Source: Mesotaenium endlicherianum
Lineage: Eukaryota; Streptophyta; Zygnematophyceae; Zygnematales; Mesotaeniaceae
NCBI GenBank assembly: GCA_009602735.1
Contig: WELA01011412.1
Coordinates: 4,528 to 68,527 of the forward strand
Reading direction: 5' to 3'
Length of the DNA stretch: 64,000 nt
This document shows positions 57,765 through 64,000 of this stretch, in pieces; position 1 is the stretch's first letter; each line of letters begins with the position of its first letter. Under the pieces are notes generated by a model. It searched no databases. It was not told the origin of the DNA and saw only the letters and a program-made list of their open reading frames with translations. The position numbers and the translations under genes were made by a program.

Positions 57765-59243
57765 TTACTGACTGTTGCTGTCTTTTAAAGGCTGGTCTTT
57801 TCTCTCGACCTTAGGCAGGTGCTTGACCGGACACTGTTCTCTGTAGTGGCCTTTCTGCTGACAATGGTAGCAAGTAGATTTTGCTGAGGCTGGTCTCGGC
57901 TTAGTCCTACCACCACCCCTTCCATAGCCACCTCGAGAGGGACCACCTCTACCTCTAGACTGAATAGCATTGTACTCATACTCATATTCATCACCCTGAT
58001 TATCCTCAGCCTGGTCTCCTTCAACTGCATTGTAGGAACCGTGGGGCTTTTTGACAATCTTAGACACCAAAGCGTTACTCTGGCGCTTGTGATTGAACTG
58101 CTGCTGATCCCAGGCGTCAGCATCCTGGATCAAGTCAGCCAGTTTCTCATACTTTTTCTCAGCAAAATGACCAGAGACCTCGGATTTCAAGCCATACCTG
58201 AAGTATGCTATCCTATACCGTTCTGGCAAATCAGGCTGCTTCATCATGTTCTCTTGGAACTTTTGAGCAAACTCAGCAACTGAAGTGGTCTGCTTCAGTG
58301 TCAGGGAGATCATCGCATAGATAGCTTTCTCCTGCTGGTTGATGACATCAAACTTCTCATGCAACTTCTCGACAAACTCTACCCACGTAGGGTCACCGAG
58401 TTGCCGAGCCTTACGCTCTTCCTTCCAGTAAAGCCACCAGTCTGCGGCACTGCCTTTCAGTAGCGCACCGGTGTGCCTGACCTTCTCGTAATCTTGCAGT
58501 TCTGGGTAGTTCTCCAGCCACTGCTCAACATCCGCGAGAAACTTGATCAGGTAATATTTTCTGTTTCCCTCAGGATCATAGTCCTGGGGAGGTTTCGGCT
58601 TGGGCTTACTAGGCCCTCGGCCACCACCACTAGTGGTGTGAGACCCCAGTTGGTCTCTGTCCCGGAGTAGGGACATTATGATTCTTTTGTCCTCCTGCTG
58701 GGACTGATACATGGTCGCCATTTGCGACTGCATCTGAACGAACAATGCTCCCAAGTCTACATTTTGGGGTGGTAGATTAGCAAATGCAGCAGCAGCATTG
58801 GCATCTACTCGCTGAGTAGTGTCCTCAACAATCCCTCTTGCTCCTGCAGCAGCAATTCCTGCCGCATTCAGCCGGTCACGTATTTGACCTAGGGGTACAT
58901 TGAGTTGTACGGCAGGAGGTGGGTTCAGAACATTGGCCCTTGATGCCATAAGTTCTTCAACAGTGCGCTCGTCAGCTGGCTGTCCTTCCCTCCTTTGTAT
59001 ATCTTCAGCGGCCTTTGCTACTTGTTCAGCTTCTAGTCTGGCTATCTCCTCCTCAGCTTGCTGAGCTGCGACTGAGGCAATAGCAGCTGCCTCATCTGCA
59101 GCCTCCCTAGCTGCAGTATCCGCTACTGCTTCCGAATAGGTACGGTTTCCCGCTACATGGCTTTCCGCCTGGTTTTCGACATTCTCGTTATCCTGGTTCT
59201 CCATGTCTCGGGAGTTGCTAGTTTGAGACCTTGTCCTTACCAT
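57765..59243 (-). CDS. Element D gag (492 codons)
   Basis: Structural protein of the virus-like particle. The start [15 protein letters not shown] follows the primer-binding site by about 20 bases. The N-terminal third is Ala/Glu-rich, probably helical. The Ty3/gypsy capsid region ([32 protein letters not shown]) follows. Then come an Arg/Gly-rich RNA-binding stretch and one CCHC zinc knuckle ([14 protein letters not shown], near residue 464). Its copy in C is nearly identical. Confidence 0.92.
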   Translation of the reverse strand: MVRTRSQTSNSRDMENQDNENVENQAESHVAGNRTYSEAVADTAAREAADEAAAIASVAAQQAEEEIARLEAEQVAKAAEDIQRREGQPADERTVEELMASRANVLNPPPAVQLNVPLGQIRDRLNAAGIAAAGARGIVEDTTQRVDANAAAAFANLPPQNVDLGALFVQMQSQMATMYQSQQEDKRIIMSLLRDRDQLGSHTTSGGGRGPSKPKPKPPQDYDPEGNRKYYLIKFLADVEQWLENYPELQDYEKVRHTGALLKGSAADWWLYWKEERKARQLGDPTWVEFVEKLHEKFDVINQQEKAIYAMISLTLKQTTSVAEFAQKFQENMMKQPDLPERYRIAYFRYGLKSEVSGHFAEKKYEKLADLIQDADAWDQQQFNHKRQSNALVSKIVKKPHGSYNAVEGDQAEDNQGDEYEYEYNAIQSRGRGGPSRGGYGRGGGRTKPRPASAKSTCYHCQQKGHYREQCPVKHLPKVERKDQPLKDSNSQ

Positions 59244-59277
59244 ACAAAGAAGACTGTGATAACTGCTCCGATACCAC

Positions 59278-59996
59278 TGAAATGAATCGACTTACCAAAT
59301 AGGCGATTAACAATTAATAAAGATCTTTATATCAGCAAGTAATCTTTATGGTATTTCCGTTAACTAGTTAAACGGCAAAGGACAATACACTAGCAGGGAA
59401 TAATACTCGTAAGTCAAATGCGAGTAAACTAGCATCAATAATGCAAATCAGTAAACTCATACATAAGCAAGGTTAGAAGACAGTGCGTATCAATGGCTTC
59501 TCGCCTTGGATTCAGATCTCTCTCAGTAAGCTGTACAAGAGAGTTGGCCTCGTTTCCGAATGCCGAACTCGAGAGCAATGCCTAGCATATGTACATGGAA
59601 TGAGTTTACTGTTCAACGGTCAGTGCGATGGCACCGCCTACCCGGGAGTTAACCACGTTGGTAGGACCTCGGTTAACCAAATCCACCGCCATCTCCCATC
59701 ATCCCGAATAGCCATCCATCATAGGGATGTCATCTGGCTATTCATCTAGCATATCGCACTTAGATGCATATCAAGGCAGTTCGCTGCTACCGAGTACGGA
59801 AGTCAGCTGGCTGTCAAAGAATGTGTCAGCAAGCTGACTTAAGTTGACTTCAGCCTGCTGCTTTTGGCTGAGTCATTAAACTGATAATTATGTAAAGTCC
59901 AGCAGACTGACTATTAACTAAAGTTCAGCAGGCTGAACTTAATTAACTATTATATTTAAATGAATATTATATCCACTAATATACTGATTCATTACA
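59278..59996 (-). repeat. LTR shared by elements D (5') and E (3')
   Basis: 719 bp. On the low side lie the primer-binding site and gag of D; on the high side the polypurine tract and ORF3 of E. One LTR therefore serves both elements, and no target duplicate lies between them. Confidence 0.9.
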
Positions 59997-60109
59997 ATCC
60001 CTCCAACTTAACTTGTTGTCGCCTCGACAACATTAAACTGCAGAAATTTTAAATAAGGGAACTGAACCTGACCAGCCTCCCTTACTGACTGCCTCTTCAG
60101 CGTGTCACC

Positions 60110-61810
60110 TTAAGGGGTTGTTCCTGGGGCTTCAGGGTCAGGAGACGGAGATCTGGACCTAGATCTGGACAGCCCTCTAGGTCTGTCAGCTGGCCTTCTA
60201 AAGAACCCTGTTTGCTCTAAAGTTGGCCCTCGAGGAGAACGGAGGATGGTGGCCTGCTCTTCAACCACTTGGGTGTTGATTCCCACATAGACAGGCATTC
60301 CAGTAGGATGCTGAAATACATTGGCTAGAGGTACATGCCCCTGAGCGGAGGGGGAGGCTGGCATACCTCTGGCCCACCCGCGTGTCCCTCTTCTGGCACC
60401 CCTGTCCTCTGGGGATTTCTGTCTGTGTCTGCTGCCCAGTACCGTCAGATCAGCTTCTTCCCCTGCTTGGGCAGGTGGGCTGGGGGAGCGAGCGCGGGGT
60501 CCAGTTGTCGCCATAACGGGGATCACATTCCACACACCTGATCGTGGTTCTTTAGGAAGTGCCACTGCCTGTCCCTGGGTATCCTGAGTACCTGCTGCTG
60601 ATGCTTCTCCTCTGCCTTGTTCTTCTTCCTCATCCTCCTCATCCTCCTCCTCGGAGAGAGTAGGGGTCTCGTCCACTAAGTCGTCCTGCTCCCTAGTAGA
60701 CATGGAGTAGTCTACCGACCTCCCTTTCTTAGGGCGCGCTGGAGGTTGCTTGGCCTTCAGCCTACTGATATCTATCCGGCCTGCATTCTTTGCCCATTTG
60801 ACAAAGGCATGCTTTCCCTTAGAGAAGTACTCTCTTCCCCTCCTCCTATGTTCCTTGGTCTCTGCATTCATATTGCTCAGGCATCCATTCAGCCTGGGGT
60901 CCCAAGGGGCAATGTGAGGTGGTAGGATGAGATAGCCGTCTAGGCCATAGTGGAAGTCATCCGGTTGGGCTCGGTCACACTCCTGCTTCTTATTTGTGAC
61001 GGTCATCCACCTCCAGTCTGTTGGCTGCTGGTAGTACTGGGGTCCGTGCTCAGCCTTCCTCAGTTTACACGGGAACCAGTGGGGAGAGAACATCTGCTGT
61101 CCTGCTTCCCTGGCCAAGTACTCCCAGCTCCTTCTCTCAACTTCATTGTAAGCTGGCAGGAGTGTGAGGTAGAATACCGTATCCTTAAAGCTATCGGGCC
61201 GCATGCTCACCATCCGGATGAGTCTCTGATCTCCCACTATTCCCGGTATGGGGACCGGCTTGTCCTCTGAATCATCTGCGAGATACCGGGCCTGCTCTGC
61301 TGTATAGCCCACCATCTTAGCATAATCTTCGTAAAGGACCACGCCGGTGTGTGTCTCGATGTACCTGTCCAGTGCTGTAGCTCCTTCCTTCTGTAGCAGT
61401 GTTGTCTGTTCCAGCCTGTTGATCTCCTGGGCTGCCAGCAATGCTTCCTTCAGGTTATCGAAGTTTTGGCCACCCACCACAGTATACCTGTAAGTGGCCA
61501 AGCTCTTCTGTCTGTCCGCTTCAATCTTTTTTCTTTTCTCCTCTTCTGCCGCTGCCGCTTCTTCTTGCTGTTTCTTCTGTCTCTCCTCCTCAGCCTTCCT
61601 GAGGTTTTCCGCTTCCTGATCCTTCTTCCTCTGTGCCTCTTCTGCCGCCTCTTGTTGTTTGCGGACCCTTTCTTGTTCTCTCCTGGTGAGGGACGTCGCC
61701 GCCAGCTCCTTCTGGTATTGCTCCATTGTCCTCCTGGCTTCTTCTGCCTTGCGCTTTCTGTCCTCCTTTTGTGTGGTGGGCGCCATCCTGCACATGTAAC
61801 CAGGGCACAA
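60110..61810 (-). CDS. Element E ORF3
   Basis: 566 codons, same length as in D and differing from it at only a handful of residues. Most of the visible differences cluster in the region between the acidic run and the SR-rich tail. Same acceptor-like context (GCAGG) before the ATG of the MAPTTQKEDRK start. Confidence 0.87.
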   Translation of the reverse strand: MCPGYMCRMAPTTQKEDRKRKAEEARRTMEQYQKELAATSLTRREQERVRKQQEAAEEAQRKKDQEAENLRKAEEERQKKQQEEAAAAEEEKRKKIEADRQKSLATYRYTVVGGQNFDNLKEALLAAQEINRLEQTTLLQKEGATALDRYIETHTGVVLYEDYAKMVGYTAEQARYLADDSEDKPVPIPGIVGDQRLIRMVSMRPDSFKDTVFYLTLLPAYNEVERRSWEYLAREAGQQMFSPHWFPCKLRKAEHGPQYYQQPTDWRWMTVTNKKQECDRAQPDDFHYGLDGYLILPPHIAPWDPRLNGCLSNMNAETKEHRRRGREYFSKGKHAFVKWAKNAGRIDISRLKAKQPPARPKKGRSVDYSMSTREQDDLVDETPTLSEEEDEEDEEEEQGRGEASAAGTQDTQGQAVALPKEPRSGVWNVIPVMATTGPRARSPSPPAQAGEEADLTVLGSRHRQKSPEDRGARRGTRGWARGMPASPSAQGHVPLANVFQHPTGMPVYVGINTQVVEEQATILRSPRGPTLEQTGFFRRPADRPRGLSRSRSRSPSPDPEAPGTTP

Positions 61811-62053
61811 GTTAGTAGGATATGGACCTTTGTCATAGGGATTGCAGGAAGTATGTTAGTATTTAGTATAGTGGCTTCGCTGCTGTTTACCTTACAGGAT
61901 GATTGCTAAAAGTTGACGTAGTTGCGATGCGCTACACATAAACGTATGAGTGTGTTTTTATCGCTCTCGCTCACTAACTGTCATATATTTTCCCCTCCAA
62001 CTTAAATGGAGACAGGACCGCCTGTCACCTTCCCGTGTCAACTGAAATGACAG

Positions 62054-64000
62054 TTATGGAGGGACTCCAGCGGCCCGAAGGTGGAACCGTGTCAACGCCC
62101 CTTTGGCATTGGTCAAGTGGTCCTTAAACTCCCAAGTGTCCCCAGAGGCATCGTAACCCTTCCATCGAATGAGGTATTTCATGACATATTTAGACGATCG
62201 ACGGACCGAGCGAGCGTCTAAAATCTCATCGACCTCATATTCCTCAGGGTCGCCGTCCCGGACAGCGGGGACCGGTCCCGGTTGGACAGGGAACCGACCT
62301 GTGAACAGTGTATCACCTTTGATGTACGGTTCCAGGAAGGAGACATTAAAGACCGGGTGCCCCTTGTATTCAGCTGACATGTTCAGTTTGTAAGCATTCT
62401 GACCGACACGACGGACCACCGAATATGGACCGACCCAGACAGGGCCAAGCTTTTTCTTGACCACACCAGGGAGGTACAGGTGCTGAGAATGCAGTTTGAC
62501 TAAATCCCCCTTGGAAAATGTCAGTTCCCGACGGTGTTGATTAGCGTATTTTTGTTGGTTTTCTTGGGCCGTGTGCAAGTTTCGTTGGACTTCTGACAGG
62601 GTGTCAGCAAACTCCTGAGTTAACTGGAGGGAGACCGGGTTGTCAATCCCTTCAGGGTGAGTTAAAGATTCCCCTAGCACATCTAAAGGAGACTTAGGGA
62701 CTCTACCCAGGCTGAGTTCAAAAGGAGTCTTGCCCGTTGACGCGTGCACCGCACTGTTGACCGCAAACTGAATTTGAGGCAACAGGTCATCCCAATTATC
62801 TTGTTTTTGGTTAATATATGCTCTCAGCACCTCCTGCAGAACTCGGTTAGTTCTTTCAGTCTGCCCATCAGTCTGAGGGTGGTTTGCTGTGCTGAGCAGC
62901 TGTTTGACTCCCATTAACCCCATTAAAGCTCTCCAGAACTTAGAGGTGAATTTTGAGTCTCTGTCTGAGATGATATTAGAAGGGAGCCCATGTTGGCATA
63001 CTACATGGTTGTAAAACTGTCTCGCTGTTTCGAGTGCAGTCACTTTGACAGTTGTGGGGATAAAAATGACCATTTTTGTCAGTTTATCCACGACTACCAG
63101 TATTGAATCATGCCCGTTGGCAGTTCTTGGTAGTGAGACCACCCAGTCCATGGATATAGTTTCCCAGCGTCCCGCTGGGATGGGCAGCGGTTGCAAGAGA
63201 CCTCCGGGTGGTGTGTGCCGAGACTTATTTCTCTGACACTGGTCACAGGACTTGACATATTTCAAGACCTCCCGGGGTAACCCCTCCCAATGATAATGTT
63301 TTGCCAGTTTGCCAACAGTTTTGGCCTGCCCCAAATGTCCACCCAGGAGACTGTCATGAGCTTGACTCAGTAAGAGAGACCTTATTTCCAAGTTATTAGG
63401 AATGACCAGCTTCAGCCTGCCTGAAGTGGTTTCAGTCACCCAGACCCCTCCCTTAAGCTTATACCCGAGTGCAGTAGCACGACACACACCAGTAGTGGGG
63501 CTGGGCTCAAATGTTGGGTCAGAAAGGTAGGCTTTCCTAAGTTGTTCAAGGAAGGACTTTTTCACCTTTAGTGAAGTGAGTGCACACAGGACTTTATCTA
63601 CAGCATGCTGACTAAAGTTCCTTTCTTGCAAGTCAGGTCTTCTAGAGAGTGCATCAGCAGGATTCAACTTCCCTGGTTTGTAGTCGATCTGGACTTGGAA
63701 CTGCTCCAGCATCTGGCTCCAGCGGTTCTCCCTCCTCGACAGCTTGGACTTCTTCTGAAAGTGGGTCAGAGCTAGATGATCTGTAATCACCTTAAAAGCT
63801 TTACCATGTAAGTATGCTCTCCACTGTTTGAGTACATGAATGATAGCTAGCAGCTCTTTATCATGCACTGAGTAATTAATCTCCGCGGGATTAAATTTCA
63901 TAGACTCATACAACACAGGTTGCCACTCCTGCCGTATCTTACCATCCTTTGTGGTTTTGTCAGCAGGCTGCATCAAAATAGCACCCATGGCAAAGTCAGA
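62054..64000 (-). CDS. Element E pol, C-terminal part
   Basis: RNase H, the integrase zinc finger and core, and the chromodomain, almost identical to the matching part of D pol. The frame stays open to the window edge; reverse transcriptase and protease are outside. Confidence 0.9.
   Translation of the reverse strand, partial: SDFAMGAILMQPADKTTKDGKIRQEWQPVLYESMKFNPAEINYSVHDKELLAIIHVLKQWRAYLHGKAFKVITDHLALTHFQKKSKLSRRENRWSQMLEQFQVQIDYKPGKLNPADALSRRPDLQERNFSQHAVDKVLCALTSLKVKKSFLEQLRKAYLSDPTFEPSPTTGVCRATALGYKLKGGVWVTETTSGRLKLVIPNNLEIRSLLLSQAHDSLLGGHLGQAKTVGKLAKHYHWEGLPREVLKYVKSCDQCQRNKSRHTPPGGLLQPLPIPAGRWETISMDWVVSLPRTANGHDSILVVVDKLTKMVIFIPTTVKVTALETARQFYNHVVCQHGLPSNIISDRDSKFTSKFWRALMGLMGVKQLLSTANHPQTDGQTERTNRVLQEVLRAYINQKQDNWDDLLPQIQFAVNSAVHASTGKTPFELSLGRVPKSPLDVLGESLTHPEGIDNPVSLQLTQEFADTLSEVQRNLHTAQENQQKYANQHRRELTFSKGDLVKLHSQHLYLPGVVKKKLGPVWVGPYSVVRRVGQNAYKLNMSAEYKGHPVFNVSFLEPYIKGDTLFTGRFPVQPGPVPAVRDGDPEEYEVDEILDARSVRRSSKYVMKYLIRWKGYDASGDTWEFKDHLTNAKGALTRFHLRAAGVPP

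Larger units (their letters stand above)
51204..59996 (-). mobile_element. Element D: family 2 Ty3/gypsy chromovirus with extra ORF3, looks whole
   Basis: This 8.8-kb LTR element on the minus strand looks whole. In order it has a 719-bp 5' LTR (59278-59996), a primer-binding site (59265-59276), gag (57765-59243), pol (53980-57696), a spacer with a polypurine-like motif (53914-53932), ORF3 (52036-53736), the polypurine tract (51923-51935) and a 719-bp 3' LTR (51204-51922). The two LTRs differ at roughly 2 percent of positions by eye, which would mean on the order of one to two million years at rates commonly assumed for plants. If the 5' LTR is shared with E by recombination, that date is unreliable. 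Confidence 0.9.
59278..64000 (-). mobile_element. Element E: family 2 copy in tandem with D, continues past window
   Basis: 3' LTR (shared), ORF3 (60110-61810), spacer with the second polypurine-like motif, and pol (62054 to the window end). Sequence is nearly identical to D over the shared part. The rest (5' part of pol, gag, 5' LTR) should lie beyond base 64000. The visible part looks whole. Confidence 0.9.

Overview
The window is nuclear DNA of an intron-rich eukaryote in the green lineage. Three host genes can be read exon by exon, and each looks plant-like: a CCR4-NOT subunit 3 (NOT3) homologue with the plant form of the N-terminal coiled coil, a PSMG1/PAC1-type proteasome assembly chaperone, and a xi-class (ECM4/YqjG-type) glutathione transferase with an N-terminal targeting extension. 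Many short exons, large introns and heavy Ty3/gypsy chromovirus load fit a streptophyte. A charophyte alga such as Chara is my best guess, but that is inference.

Layout. 1-6888 is a nest of old LTR elements: family 1 element A (5' part outside the window) sits inside family 2 element G, followed by a partial second LTR. 6889-14880 is mostly non-coding host DNA with a few coding-like tracts I cannot assign. 14881-23689 (+) is NOT3 in about 17 exons. 25062-28915 (-) is PSMG1 in 6 exons, convergent with NOT3. 32469-36857 (-) is the glutathione transferase in 9 exons. 36858-38743 holds its upstream region and one or two coding-like exons of a possible divergent (+) gene. 38744-64000 is a deep retroelement nest: family 1 element B, broken into by family 2 element F; an inverted family 2 copy C; and a tandem pair of family 2 copies D and E that share one LTR. 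D looks whole.

Main novelty. Family 2 elements carry a third long reading frame (ORF3, 566 codons in D and E) between pol and the 3' LTR, in the sense direction. It recurs in four copies (G, F, D, E), including G, which is much diverged. It has no visible membrane segment, so it does not look like an envelope gene. It has a charged coiled-coil N-terminus, a conserved core, an acidic run and an SR/SP-rich tail. A polypurine-tract-like motif occurs twice, once just after pol and once at the 3' LTR, so ORF3 lies between two such motifs.

The host genes do not form one pathway: one acts in mRNA deadenylation, one in proteasome assembly and one in quinone/thiol redox metabolism. No rRNA, tRNA, CRISPR array or bacterial-type operon was seen. 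Two runs of N (21468-21664, 46705-46764) and several single Ns mark assembly gaps or joins.
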